Source: Chlamydiota bacterium (lineage in GTDB: Bacteria > Chlamydiota > Chlamydiia > Chlamydiales > SM23-39). Taken from it: 64,000 nucleotides of DNA. Under the pieces are notes generated by a model that ran no database searches, had not been told where the DNA came from, and saw only the letters and a program-made list of their open reading frames with translations. The stretch spans positions 34,370 to 98,369 of the forward strand of contig DAIDHZ010000004.1 of assembly GCA_027451825.1 (NCBI GenBank), read 5' to 3'. Every line of letters starts with the position of its first letter. The stretch's first letter is position 1. Below are positions 16,608 through 25,413 of the stretch, one piece after another. The translations under genes and the position numbers were made by a program.

Positions 16608-17975
16608 ATGCAAGATTTGATTCATGTAGATCCGGAGCTTTTGTCAAGGTGGAATCGATCCGTGCCTAGGTATACGAGTTATCCGACGGCGCCTCAATTT
16701 CAAGCGATAGACCCCTCTATTTATCGAGCCGCGCTTGAGCAATTTGAAAAATCTGATAAGCCCCTCTCTTTATATATTCACATTCCTTTTTGTCGAACAA
16801 TGTGTCTTTTTTGCGGCTGTTCTGTTGTGTTGAATCGCGATCCTCAAAAGCAAAGATCGTATCTCGATCATTTAATCGAAGAGATTCGGCTATTTCAGTG
16901 GAAAAGGAAAAGAAGGGTATCTCAGCTTCATTTAGGAGGAGGGACTCCTACGTCTTTAACAGAAGAGGAATTTGAAGAGTTGATGTTTGTATTGAAGGAT
17001 CAATATCTTTTTACAGAAGATGCTGAAATCTCAATTGAGATTGATCCAAGGACGGTGTTTTTAGATCAGGGAAGGAAGCTGCAAAAATTGCGTTCTTTAG
17101 GGTTCAATCGTGTGAGCTTTGGAGTTCAGGATTTAGATCCAATCGTGCAAGAGGCGGTGAAAAGAAGACAAACAGAAGAAATGACAGTGCAAACGTATAG
17201 AAAAGCAAGAGAACTTGGATTTTGTGGGATTAATTTGGATTTGATTTATGGCCTTCCCTTTCAAACGATTGAAAGTTTTCGAAAAACCATTGAAAAAATA
17301 ATTCTTTTAAAACCGGATCGGATCTCTTTATTTTCTTATGCAAAAGTGCCTTGGTTAAAGCCGCATCAAAAAGCGATCAAAGAAGAGACTCTTCCTGAAG
17401 AGTTAGAAAAATTTCAGATCTATGTCGAAGCGAGAGAAAGATTGATGCAATCCGGGTATGTTGCCATTGGAATGGATCATTTTTCTCTTTCAACAGATTC
17501 GCTTGCTTTGGCGTACCAAAACAAACAGTTAACAAGAAATTTTCAAGGCTATTCTTTAAACTTGGCAGAGGATATGATTGGATATGGAATCACTTCCATT
17601 GGTTTTGTAGAGAATATTTATTTTCAGAATGTAAAGAGCTTGGAAGATTATCGGAAGATGATCTCTTCAAAAGAATTTCCTATCTATCGAGGGTATCGAT
17701 TGAATGAAGATGATCTTGTGCGCAAATGGGTGATTCAAACGATAATGTGTCATTTTATTTTGGACAAAAAGGAATTTGAGAAGCGTTTTTTAGTTCCTTT
17801 TGATGTTTATTTTAGACACGAACTCTCTGAGATGGATCGATTGAAACAAGAGGGGCTTTTGGAAGAAACATCAGATCTTTTGATTCCAACAGCAATCGGT
17901 CGACTGTTCATTCGATTGGTTGCAAGCGTTTTTGATGCTTATTTAGGAAAAGGACAATACTCGAGGGCAATATGA
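16608..17975 (+). CDS. hemN: Oxygen-independent coproporphyrinogen III dehydrogenase
   Basis: A 455-residue radical-SAM enzyme converting coproporphyrinogen III to protoporphyrinogen IX without oxygen. The start at 16608 follows AGGAGAGG. The iron-sulfur/SAM motif is in YIHIPFCRTMCLFCGC, with C62, C66 and C69 as cluster ligands and C71 as the extra HemN cysteine. The true-HemN N-terminus RYTSYPTAPQF is also present, which separates it from HemW. A second motif, LHLGGGTPT, follows. The stop overlaps the permease start (ATGA), so the two are translationally coupled. Confidence 0.95.
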   Translation: MQDLIHVDPELLSRWNRSVPRYTSYPTAPQFQAIDPSIYRAALEQFEKSDKPLSLYIHIPFCRTMCLFCGCSVVLNRDPQKQRSYLDHLIEEIRLFQWKRKRRVSQLHLGGGTPTSLTEEEFEELMFVLKDQYLFTEDAEISIEIDPRTVFLDQGRKLQKLRSLGFNRVSFGVQDLDPIVQEAVKRRQTEEMTVQTYRKARELGFCGINLDLIYGLPFQTIESFRKTIEKIILLKPDRISLFSYAKVPWLKPHQKAIKEETLPEELEKFQIYVEARERLMQSGYVAIGMDHFSLSTDSLALAYQNKQLTRNFQGYSLNLAEDMIGYGITSIGFVENIYFQNVKSLEDYRKMISSKEFPIYRGYRLNEDDLVRKWVIQTIMCHFILDKKEFEKRFLVPFDVYFRHELSEMDRLKQEGLLEETSDLLIPTAIGRLFIRLVASVFDAYLGKGQYSRAI

Positions 17976-19150
17976 CAAAATCTTCCAATGTAATCGGCGC
18001 TACGTTTTTGGTGGCAGGATGTTCCATTGGGGCGGGAATGCTTGGGCTCCCCGTGGTGAGTGCTGCTGCCGGAATGATTCCAACAACCGTTGCCATGTTT
18101 TTTTGCTATTTTGTGGCGGTTGCAATGGGACTTTTCATTGCTGAAGCAACGTTGTGGTTTAAAGATGAAGTCCATTTGGTCTCTTTAGCTACTTACGGCT
18201 TAGGAAAAGTGGGGAAATTGATTGCCTGGAGTTTTTTCCTTTTTCTTTTTTACTGCGTATTCGTTGCATACATTGAAGGAGGAGGCTCTCTTTTTGCAGA
18301 GTTTTTCTCGTCTTTTTTGGGGCGCAGCGTCTCTCGAGAAATAGGCATTTTTTTCATTGTGGTTTTGGTGGCAAGCATTGTCTCATTTGGCGCTAAAGGC
18401 GTGAGCTTTTTATCGCGTGTGTTTTTATTGGGTCTTGCCATTTCTTATGGATCTTTAATCGCTGTGGGAATTTCTGATGTGCATTTAAGTTCGTTAAAAG
18501 TGACGAACTGGAATTCTGTTTTTGCAACGGTGCCTGTTTTGTTTTTTTGTTTCGGGTATCAAAATTTGGTGCCGACATTGGTCTATTATGTGAATAAAGA
18601 TATTCGAGCGATCCGTTTTGCAATTATCGTTGGAAATTTGATTCCTTTTGCCGTCTACTTTCTTTGGAACTTTGTGGTTTTAGGACTCATGCCTGAATCC
18701 GCGATTGGCACTGTTCAGCAAGGAAGCATGGTGACCGATCTATTGATGCGATTTTCTAGATCGCAAGATATTCTTTTCTTTGTAAAAGCATTTTCTTTAT
18801 TTGCTATTTTAACTCCATTCATTGCTTGTGCGATTGCGTTTGTTGATTTTTTGCGCGATGGTTTTAAAAACTTGCCTCAGTTGCAATCTGATCCTTTGAT
18901 CTATGGCCTCACTTTGATTCCTCCTACGATATTGACGCTTCTTCGTCCAGATCTTTTTCTCAAAGCTCTCGGATTTGCAGGGGGCTTTTTGGATATGGTT
19001 CTATTTGGAGTATTGCCTTGCTTGATCGTTTGGATGGGTCGTTATGTAAAACAGGTGAAGAGCGATTATCGGGTCTTCGGCGGCAAACCATTTTTGTGCT
19101 TTATTCTTCTTTTCTGCGCCTCCGTGATTGCTTATCGTATGTTGTCTTGA
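17972..19150 (+). CDS. tyrP: Aromatic amino acid permease, TyrP/HAAAP family
   Basis: A 392-residue inner-membrane transporter with about eleven membrane segments. It opens NVIGATFLVAGCSIGAGMLG, the hallmark first helix of the hydroxy/aromatic amino acid permease family, followed by a glycine-rich PVVSAAAGMIP. Substrates in the family are tyrosine, tryptophan or phenylalanine. It overlaps hemN by four bases and lies inside the hem cluster, separating hemN from hemG, which I do not recall from C. trachomatis, where tyrP lies elsewhere. Its stop codon directly abuts the long hairpin element at 19151. Confidence 0.88.
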   Translation: MTKSSNVIGATFLVAGCSIGAGMLGLPVVSAAAGMIPTTVAMFFCYFVAVAMGLFIAEATLWFKDEVHLVSLATYGLGKVGKLIAWSFFLFLFYCVFVAYIEGGGSLFAEFFSSFLGRSVSREIGIFFIVVLVASIVSFGAKGVSFLSRVFLLGLAISYGSLIAVGISDVHLSSLKVTNWNSVFATVPVLFFCFGYQNLVPTLVYYVNKDIRAIRFAIIVGNLIPFAVYFLWNFVVLGLMPESAIGTVQQGSMVTDLLMRFSRSQDILFFVKAFSLFAILTPFIACAIAFVDFLRDGFKNLPQLQSDPLIYGLTLIPPTILTLLRPDLFLKALGFAGGFLDMVLFGVLPCLIVWMGRYVKQVKSDYRVFGGKPFLCFILLFCASVIAYRMLS

Positions 19151-19472
19151 GCAGGATAAAACAAAAGGACAGGATAACGGCACGAAACGTGCCTGAGGAT
19201 GACGCTCGCGAGGCGCGAGCTGAGGATATGCAGGTCGGGGAAGCCCCGAACCCCAAACGGCACGAAATGCGCTTGGAGCGATGACGCGTCGGGGAATCTT
19301 TGGGCTCCAAACAGAAAGGGACAGGGTAACAGCCATGAAGCTTGTTTAAAGCGATCAGGGTATTGATTTGGGGGTTCGGGGCATCCCCGACCTGCATATC
19401 CTTAGCTGCGACAGCAGCGTCATCCTCAGGCACGTTTCGTGCCGTTATCCTGTCCTTTTTGTTTTTATCCTG
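19151..19472. repeat. Long imperfect inverted-repeat element (about 320 bp)
   Basis: A non-coding palindromic element starting at the base after the tyrP stop. The outer arms, 19165-19206 and 19416-19458, pair almost perfectly over about 43 bp around GGATAACGGCACGAAACG and its complement. The inner arms at 19219-19254 and 19371-19406 pair through GATATGCAGGTCGGGG and CCCCGACCTGCATATC. The central 115 bp contains degenerate copies of arm sequence (GGCACGAAATGCG, GGGACAGGGTAACAG). In RNA this would form a very long stem between tyrP and hemG. It has no ORF of coding character. It could be a MITE or a terminator-like island. Confidence 0.85.
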
Positions 19473-19510
19473 ACAATCCTGTTTTTTTTCATACGTATTA
19501 GGAGGCTTTT

Positions 19511-20731
19511 ATGAAGATTGCGATTTTGGGTGGAGGAATTTCTGGACTTAGTGCTGCCTGGTATGCAAGGAAGCGCTATCCTGATGCAACGATTCAGATG
19601 TTTGAGGCATCAAGTCGTCTGGGTGGTGTGATTGACACCGGATGTTTCCATGGTTTTCTTTATGAAAAAGGTCCTCGCACATTTGTTTTTTCGAGATCCT
19701 CTCATTTATTGGAGCTTCTGGAAGAATTAGGAATGTCTCAAGAGATTTTGCCATGTTCTTCTTTGGCGAAAAAACGGTATCTTTGGCATCGAGGAAAGCT
19801 TCGAGGGATTTCTTCTCTTATAGGATCTTTAGCTTTCGGGCTTTTGAAAGAGCTTTTTGTCTCTTCAAAAGACGTGGACGATGAATCTGTGTATGATTTT
19901 GCACTTCGTAAGTTCAATCGGAAGGTGGCTGAACTTTTATTGGATCCGATGGCGCTTGGTATTTATGCGGCAGACATTCGACAATTGTCTTTGAAGAGCT
20001 CTTTTCCTTTTCTTTATGAATGGGATCGACAAGGCATTTCTCTTTTAAGAGCGTTTGCTTCATCGGATTCTTCTAAGAAAAAGGGGCTTTTTACTTTACA
20101 AAGAGGTCTTTTTTCTTTGATTGAAACGTTAAAGAATCGAATGGATCTTGAAATTTTTTATGAGACTCCTATCACTGCTTTAATGGAAGATGGAGTTGTT
20201 GCCGGAGGCTCGTTTTTCCCGGCGGATATGATCGTTTCTGCGTTGCCCGGAGCTGTGTTAGGCAGTTTGTCAGGATTATGGCAGGATTTTTCAAGCACTT
20301 CTTTATGGGTGGTTCAGTGCGCATTTGAAAAAGGTGTTCTTTTAAAAAATGGATTTGGTTATTTGATTCCGACGATGGAAAAAGAATCCGTTCTTGGATG
20401 TGTCTTTGATAGTTCGATTTTCCCAAGAGCGGGAGATTGTTATTTTTTAACGGTGATGCTTCGCAATTTAGGAGATGCAAGTTGGGCTGAAAAAGAAGCT
20501 CTTTTAGCTTTAAAAAAACATTTAAAGATTGAGAAAGCTCCTATTTTTATTTCTTCTTATTTGGCTAAAGATGCCATTCCCTTTTTTAAAGTAGGCTATG
20601 CAAAGCGGCTTTCTTTTTTTCTTCAAGATTTGAAAATCAAATACCCTCGCCTTCATGTATGCGGAAATTATGTGGATGGCGTGTCGGTGGATTCGTGCAT
20701 TCATTCTTCTCAAAAAATCTTTATTAATTGA
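19511..20731 (+). CDS. hemG: Protoporphyrinogen/coproporphyrinogen oxidase (HemY type)
   Basis: A 406-residue FAD-dependent oxidase that aromatises protoporphyrinogen IX (or coproporphyrinogen III). The N-terminal dinucleotide fold LGGGISGLSAAW (residues 6-17) and the flavoprotein segment MFEASSRLGGVIDT are clear. So is the C-terminal VCGNYVDGVSVDSCI, a typical FAD-contacting end. Although called hemG in chlamydial genomes, it belongs to the HemY/PgoX family, not E. coli HemG. AGGAGG lies eight bases upstream of the ATG. The preceding hairpin element separates it from hemN-tyrP, so it may need its own promoter. Confidence 0.93.
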   Translation: MKIAILGGGISGLSAAWYARKRYPDATIQMFEASSRLGGVIDTGCFHGFLYEKGPRTFVFSRSSHLLELLEELGMSQEILPCSSLAKKRYLWHRGKLRGISSLIGSLAFGLLKELFVSSKDVDDESVYDFALRKFNRKVAELLLDPMALGIYAADIRQLSLKSSFPFLYEWDRQGISLLRAFASSDSSKKKGLFTLQRGLFSLIETLKNRMDLEIFYETPITALMEDGVVAGGSFFPADMIVSALPGAVLGSLSGLWQDFSSTSLWVVQCAFEKGVLLKNGFGYLIPTMEKESVLGCVFDSSIFPRAGDCYFLTVMLRNLGDASWAEKEALLALKKHLKIEKAPIFISSYLAKDAIPFFKVGYAKRLSFFLQDLKIKYPRLHVCGNYVDGVSVDSCIHSSQKIFIN

Positions 20732-20806
20732 TTGATTATTAAAAACATAATAAAATAAAGGTAAGCCGATATATTTAATTAATAAAATAATAAAAAAAGA
20801 GGCTTC

Positions 20807-21499
20807 ATGAATGTTTTATTTCCTTCAGAGAAGTTGTTTTCTATTCAAAAAGCTGTAAATTCTAAGGATCTTACAATAAGAGGTTTGAGATCTTTAGAGG
20901 ATCAAGTCTTGAATACAGAAGCGGTAACAAGCGAGGTGGGTCTATCCATCCTCAGTCAAATTGATTCGTCTCGAGAAGAGCTTTTAAAAAAAGAAGTTAC
21001 ACATTTACGAAAAGGGTCCGTTTCTTCTCAAGTAGAGAGTGTTCAAATGGTGAGTTCTTTTTTAACGCCGGGGGAGTTGGAAGAAGAGATTGATTCTTTA
21101 AAGAATCAAGCATCGACTTCAAAAGAAAAATCGCAAGTAGAAAGATTGGAATTTCAGTCGAAATATCCCATTGCCATGGAATTAGAAGAAGAGGCCCCTC
21201 ATTCTACTTTTGCAAGTCGAATGTTGGCGATCGAGTCTTTAGAGTTTTTAAGTGATGTGCAGAAAAAAGAGGTTCTTTCTTTTGGGGAAGGCGTGAAAGG
21301 AGCTGAAAAGTATGTTCGAAATTTGCAGCTTCAATTGGATGCAGCGATTGATTTTCATTTTGATCGGATTGAAGAGGGAGAGGCAAAACTAGAGCCATTA
21401 TCCGATCCTGTAAGACGTCGTATTGATGGTCTTGTTTGGCAAGGAAATACGATGACGGATGCGATCTTAATTTCTTTGGAAGAGCGAATTATTTCTTGA
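20807..21499 (+). CDS. Hypothetical chlamydial-type acidic helical protein
   Basis: A 230-residue protein that I do not recognise. It starts MNVLFPSEKLFSIQKAVNSK after AGAGG and has no signal peptide or membrane segment. The middle is charged and probably coiled-coil (ELEEEIDSLKNQASTSKEKS, about residues 90-110); the end is helical and acidic. It follows an unusually AT-rich 75-bp stretch that could hold a promoter. Its 3' end overlaps the convergent gene at 21489 by 11 bp. Soluble acidic coiled-coil proteins of this size in Chlamydiae include secretion-linked proteins, but nothing specific supports that here. Confidence 0.6.
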   Translation: MNVLFPSEKLFSIQKAVNSKDLTIRGLRSLEDQVLNTEAVTSEVGLSILSQIDSSREELLKKEVTHLRKGSVSSQVESVQMVSSFLTPGELEEEIDSLKNQASTSKEKSQVERLEFQSKYPIAMELEEEAPHSTFASRMLAIESLEFLSDVQKKEVLSFGEGVKGAEKYVRNLQLQLDAAIDFHFDRIEEGEAKLEPLSDPVRRRIDGLVWQGNTMTDAILISLEERIIS

Positions 21500-22037
21500 G
21501 AACTAAGGGGTGGTGCTCTTGAATGAGTAAATCTCCATAGACGTATCCCAAGTTTCGAGTTTGTATGGTGAAAGGATCTTTTGGATTATTGATCAGACGA
21601 GCGTTTTCATTGGCAAAAGCAACGATGTAGGAATGCGCAGGGATTTTACTTGTTAGATGGGAAGGATGGATCGCTTTTACAATGCATTGATTGTGTTCAT
21701 CGAGAAAAATTGCAAAAAAAATGGCAAGCCCTTGAAAACAGAAAAAGTCTTGGACATAGCCATCCGGAAGAGCTGTCTCTAGCCATTGATCGCAGGCAAT
21801 CCGCAGTTGGTGTTTAGAGGTGAGTTCAAAAGCAATGTAGGAGAGTGTTTGTGCGATTATTTTTTTTAAAAACGGCTCACGTCTCCAAAGATCTCTGAAT
21901 TGAGAGCTTTTCTTTTGTATTTCAAGAATTTTTTGAAAATCAACAGGGAATTTTTCAAAAGAAATTTCACCATTTTGATGGAAATGACTCAGTTGGCTTG
22001 CAGTTAGGATGATCTTCATAAAATTGGCATAAAACAT
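21489..22037 (-). CDS. Conserved hypothetical protein divergent from rnc
   Basis: A 182-residue protein on the strand opposite to rnc. It shows no membrane segment; an alternative start six codons in (MKIILTASQL) is possible, but an AAAGAGAG lies just before the first ATG. Segments such as NGEISFEKFPVDF, then a helical DLWRREPFLKKIIAQTLSYI, then a beta-rich C-terminal half (HSYIVAFANENARLI, QTRNLGYVYGDLLI) give a mixed fold. In C. trachomatis the neighbour of rnc (CT297) is CT296, a DUF2709 protein; this gene sits in the equivalent place and may be its counterpart, but I cannot verify homology by eye. Confidence 0.65.
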   Translation of the reverse strand: MFYANFMKIILTASQLSHFHQNGEISFEKFPVDFQKILEIQKKSSQFRDLWRREPFLKKIIAQTLSYIAFELTSKHQLRIACDQWLETALPDGYVQDFFCFQGLAIFFAIFLDEHNQCIVKAIHPSHLTSKIPAHSYIVAFANENARLINNPKDPFTIQTRNLGYVYGDLLIQEHHPLVLKK

Positions 22038-22071
22038 ACTCTCTTTCTTTCAAAAGCTCAAGTGTGTAAAA

Positions 22072-22797
22072 ATGAGTACTATGACAAATCCTTTAGAAGA
22101 GCTGAAATCGCGCCTCGATCAGGTTGAAGAAAAGATAGGTTATATTTTTAAAGATAAAGAACTTTTGATCTTGTCTTTGATTCATCGATCTTTCGTCAAT
22201 GAGCATAAACATCTTGTGCAGCAGCATAATGAAAGGCTTGAGTTTTTGGGAGATTCCGTATTAGGGCTTATCACTTCCGACTTTTTATATCGGAGGTTTC
22301 CTGAGTTTCAAGAGGGCCAGTTATCTCAGCTTCGATCTCGGCTTGTGGATGCAACCGCCTGCGCTTCGTATTTGCAAAAACTGGGGTTAAGCGACTTTAT
22401 TTTACTTGGCAAAGGTGAAAAAAGAAGTGAAGGGAAGACGAAAGTTTCTATTTTAGCCGATGTTTTTGAGGCTTTGATTGGAGCGATTTATCTGGATGGC
22501 GGATGGTTGATTGTTTCCGGATTTTTGATGAGCCATTTTGAAGAGGCGATGAATACAGAGATTGGAAGTCCTTCACATAACTATAAGGCGGAACTCCAAA
22601 ATTATTCTCAAAAAAAGTTTCAAAAAGCGCCCGTTTACCAGGTCGTTCAAGAAGAAGGTCCGGATCATGCCAAGATTTTTCATGTTGTGGTTTTGGTGGA
22701 TGATCAAGAAATGGGCGCAGGTGTCGGCCCCTCGAAAAAAGAGGCGGAGCAAAAAGCTGCTTTTGAAGCGCTTTCCAAGTTAGGAATGATTTCATGA
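22072..22797 (+). CDS. rnc: Ribonuclease III
   Basis: A 241-residue endonuclease that cuts double-stranded RNA during rRNA maturation. The catalytic signature ERLEFLGDSVLG is at residues 54-65. The second acidic site is in ILADVFEALIGAIYLDGG. A double-stranded-RNA-binding domain follows from about residue 166 (NYKAELQNYSQKKF) to the end (SKKEAEQKAAFEAL). Length is normal. The stop overlaps the radA start (ATGA). The rnc-radA-hemC order is the same as in C. trachomatis (CT297-CT299). Confidence 0.97.
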   Translation: MSTMTNPLEELKSRLDQVEEKIGYIFKDKELLILSLIHRSFVNEHKHLVQQHNERLEFLGDSVLGLITSDFLYRRFPEFQEGQLSQLRSRLVDATACASYLQKLGLSDFILLGKGEKRSEGKTKVSILADVFEALIGAIYLDGGWLIVSGFLMSHFEEAMNTEIGSPSHNYKAELQNYSQKKFQKAPVYQVVQEEGPDHAKIFHVVVLVDDQEMGAGVGPSKKEAEQKAAFEALSKLGMIS

Positions 22798-24164
22798 CTA
22801 AAACAAAAGTAACTTGGAATTGTCGAGAGTGCGGTCATTCGCAGTTGAAATGGACCGGGAGCTGCGGTGGATGTCAGAATTGGAATACGCTTGTTGAAGA
22901 GGTCTTTGTTGAGGAAAAAAAGCTTCGTTTTGAGTCGAAGAAAAAAGAGACTGCAAAGCCGGTTCGGATTCGCGATGTAGAAATTGGCGCTTTTCAAAGA
23001 ATTTCAACCAAAATTGGGGAACTCGATCGTTTATTTGGCGGCGGCATTGTTGAGGGCTCTTTGATTTTAGTCGGTGGAGAGCCGGGGATTGGTAAATCGA
23101 CACTCCTTCTTCAGATTTCTAATGCGCTTGCTTTTCAAGGACTCACAGTGCTTTATGTTTGCGGAGAAGAATCGACAGAACAAACGTCTTTAAGAGCGAG
23201 GCGTCTTGGAATCGATCATCAAAATTTATATCTTTTAAGCGAAACCCTTTTTAGTGCGATTCGTGCTCAAATCGAGCATTTAAATCCCGATGTAGTGATT
23301 GTTGATTCCGTGCAGATTGTTTACAAGGGAGAAATTCCTTCGTCTCCGGGTTCTGTTGTGCAAGTGAGAGAAATTGCAACCGAGTTTATGCATTTGGCAA
23401 AAGGTCAAGGCATTACGACTTTTTTGATTGGCCATGTGACGAAATCAGGTGAGCTTGCAGGACCTCGAGTCCTTGAGCATTTGGTGGATACGGTGCTTGA
23501 TTTTGAAGGAGATCGTCAGCATGGATATCGACTTCTTCGTGCGATTAAAAATCGTTTTGGGTCCACAGATGAAATCTCGATTTTTCAAATGAAAGAAACG
23601 GGTCTTTCAGAGGTGCCCAATCCATCGCATGCATTTTTGGCAGAAAGAGTGAAGGAAGTTCCCGGCGCTGCCATTGTTCCCGGGTTGGAAGGGGCTCGTT
23701 CTTTTCTTTTAGAAATTCAGGCGCTCGTCACTCCGACTGCATTTTCCAATCCTTCCAGACGCTCAACCGGATTGGATCAGAATCGATTGGCTCTTTTATT
23801 GGCCGTTTTAGAAAAAAGAGTCGGATATAAGCTGCATCATTGCGATGTGTTTGTGTCGTTGGCCGGAGGTCTTAAAATTATAGAGCCTGCGATTGATTTA
23901 GGCGTTTTGCTTGCGATTGCTTCTTCTTTTCTCAATAAAGCACTTCCTTCGGATCTGATTGTTTTAGGAGAAGTGGGTCTCGGTGGAGAAATTCGAGGAG
24001 TGAGCCGGGTCGAAACTCGGTTGAAAGAAGGAATTCACATGGGGTTTAAAAAATGCATTTTGCCGACAAGAAATATGAAGGGACTCTCTTCTAGTATTAC
24101 AGAGAAAATTCAACTCATTGATGTGGATCTTGTGGATGATGCCATTCGGAGGGTGCTCGATTGA
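22794..24164 (+). CDS. radA: DNA repair protein RadA (Sms)
   Basis: A 456-residue RecA-like ATPase that drives branch migration in recombination. It has the C4 zinc finger (C10, C13, C24, C27), Walker A GGEPGIGKST (about 94-103), and the RadA-specific KNRFG motif (252-256). The Lon-protease-like C-terminal domain is seen in FVSLAGGLKIIEPAIDLGVL. All parts are intact. It is translationally coupled at both ends: ATGA with rnc, and the TTG of hemC overlapping its TGA. Confidence 0.97.
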   Translation: MTKTKVTWNCRECGHSQLKWTGSCGGCQNWNTLVEEVFVEEKKLRFESKKKETAKPVRIRDVEIGAFQRISTKIGELDRLFGGGIVEGSLILVGGEPGIGKSTLLLQISNALAFQGLTVLYVCGEESTEQTSLRARRLGIDHQNLYLLSETLFSAIRAQIEHLNPDVVIVDSVQIVYKGEIPSSPGSVVQVREIATEFMHLAKGQGITTFLIGHVTKSGELAGPRVLEHLVDTVLDFEGDRQHGYRLLRAIKNRFGSTDEISIFQMKETGLSEVPNPSHAFLAERVKEVPGAAIVPGLEGARSFLLEIQALVTPTAFSNPSRRSTGLDQNRLALLLAVLEKRVGYKLHHCDVFVSLAGGLKIIEPAIDLGVLLAIASSFLNKALPSDLIVLGEVGLGGEIRGVSRVETRLKEGIHMGFKKCILPTRNMKGLSSSITEKIQLIDVDLVDDAIRRVLD

Positions 24165-24817
24165 AAATATTGACAGGCGCTAGAGATTCTTTGCTCTCAA
24201 GGGCGCAATTTCAAGAGATGCAAACAATGGTTCAAGGAGTTTTAGAGCTTGATCCCATTTGGGTAACAACAATCGGAGATCGAGATAAAAAAACATCTCT
24301 TCGCTCGATGGGGAAGACCGATTTTTTTACAAAAGAGCTCGATGAGATGCTTCTTCGAGGAGAGATTCGACTAGCGATTCATTCTGCAAAAGATTTGCCT
24401 GATCCATTGCCTCATGGACTTAGTTGCATTTGTATCACAAAGAGTATTGATCCTCGAGATTCTCTTGTTTTGCAAGAAGGCGTTTCTTTGTTTGATTTGC
24501 CTCTTCATTCAATCATTGCCACTTCAAGCATTCGTAGAGAAGAAGTTGTTCGTTCTTTACGGCCAGATTTGAAGTTTGTCGATGTAAGAGGAACAATTCT
24601 AGAGAGACTTTTTCTTTTAGAGAAAAATGAGGTGAGCGGTGTTGTTGTTGCCGAAGCCGCTCTCATTCGTTTGGGGTTAACCCATCTGAATCGATGGATG
24701 CTTCCGGGAGAAACGACGGCTCATCAAGGTTCTTTAGCTGTGACTGCTCGAAGTCATGATCTTGAAATGAAAGAAATTTATGATTCTTTATTTGGGACTC
24801 GATCCGAAACACTTTGA
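24161..24817 (+). CDS. hemC: Porphobilinogen deaminase, short form lacking domain 3
   Basis: A 218-residue protein homologous to the first two domains of hydroxymethylbilane synthase, which polymerises four porphobilinogens. Visible are HSAKDLPDPLPHG, the catalytic-loop equivalent (Asp of KDLP), and SSIRREEVVRSLRPDLKF with VRGTILERL for pyrrole binding. It ends at ETTAHQGSLAVTARSHD plus 20 residues. Family members of about 310 residues continue into a third domain with the cysteine holding the dipyrromethane cofactor, and here that domain and the cysteine are absent. Chlamydial HemC proteins are, from memory, also short. The start is a TTG overlapping the radA stop; hemD overlaps its end by 38 bp. 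Confidence 0.9.
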   Translation: MKILTGARDSLLSRAQFQEMQTMVQGVLELDPIWVTTIGDRDKKTSLRSMGKTDFFTKELDEMLLRGEIRLAIHSAKDLPDPLPHGLSCICITKSIDPRDSLVLQEGVSLFDLPLHSIIATSSIRREEVVRSLRPDLKFVDVRGTILERLFLLEKNEVSGVVVAEAALIRLGLTHLNRWMLPGETTAHQGSLAVTARSHDLEMKEIYDSLFGTRSETL

Positions 24818-25370
24818 AAGACCTGTTTTTCATTATCCAGTCATCCGAACAGAAAAAATCGGCATTTTCAGTGATGAAGTAAAGAGGGCGTTTCAAGACT
24901 CCACGCATGTGATTTTTACAAGCCAGCAAGCGGTTTTTTATTGGTGGCAAACGCATCCATGTAAAGATAAAGTCATTATTGCAGTGGGTCAAAAAACCGG
25001 ATCGCTTTTAAAAGAAAAAGGATGCGATCCTTTGATCGCTAAAGTCGAAACCCAAGAGGGAATTGTCTCATTATTGGAATGTTTAGATTTAAAAGATCCT
25101 TATTTTTTCTTGCCGCGATCGAAACTCGCAAGACCTCATTTAACGGATTATCTTGCAAAAAGAAATTGGCGTTATTTTGTTTTTGATCTTTATGACACGG
25201 TGTTTCAAAAATTAGAGCCGGTTCCTTCTTTAGATCTTTTTGAAGAGATTGTGTTTACAAGTCCCACGACTGTGTATGGTTTTTTAAAGATTTTTGGAAC
25301 GTTGCCTAAAGATAAAGTGTTGACAGCGATTGGACCTGTGACAAGAGAAGTTCTTTTTTCTTTTTGTTGA
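24780..25370 (+). CDS. hemD: Uroporphyrinogen-III synthase
   Basis: A 196-residue protein with the weakly conserved HemD pattern. This consists of a two-lobe alpha/beta arrangement with [15 protein letters not shown] in lobe 1, [16 protein letters not shown], then [14 protein letters not shown] and [14 protein letters not shown] in lobe 2. HemD closes hydroxymethylbilane to uroporphyrinogen III. It is shorter than E. coli HemD (246). It overlaps hemC by 38 bp in another frame, which supports both the assignment and co-translation. sodA follows 43 bp downstream. Confidence 0.85.
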   Translation: MILYLGLDPKHFERPVFHYPVIRTEKIGIFSDEVKRAFQDSTHVIFTSQQAVFYWWQTHPCKDKVIIAVGQKTGSLLKEKGCDPLIAKVETQEGIVSLLECLDLKDPYFFLPRSKLARPHLTDYLAKRNWRYFVFDLYDTVFQKLEPVPSLDLFEEIVFTSPTTVYGFLKIFGTLPKDKVLTAIGPVTREVLFSFC

Positions 25371-25413
25371 ATGGTGCATGCGTGATATAAAAGATCATTT
25401 TAGGAGAAAGTAT

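Noticed and set aside
19018..19433. Open frames on both strands across the 19.15-19.47 kb hairpin
   Set aside because: They are by-products of the inverted repeat; the two strands give near-identical peptide pieces such as NVPEDDA and MPEDDA.
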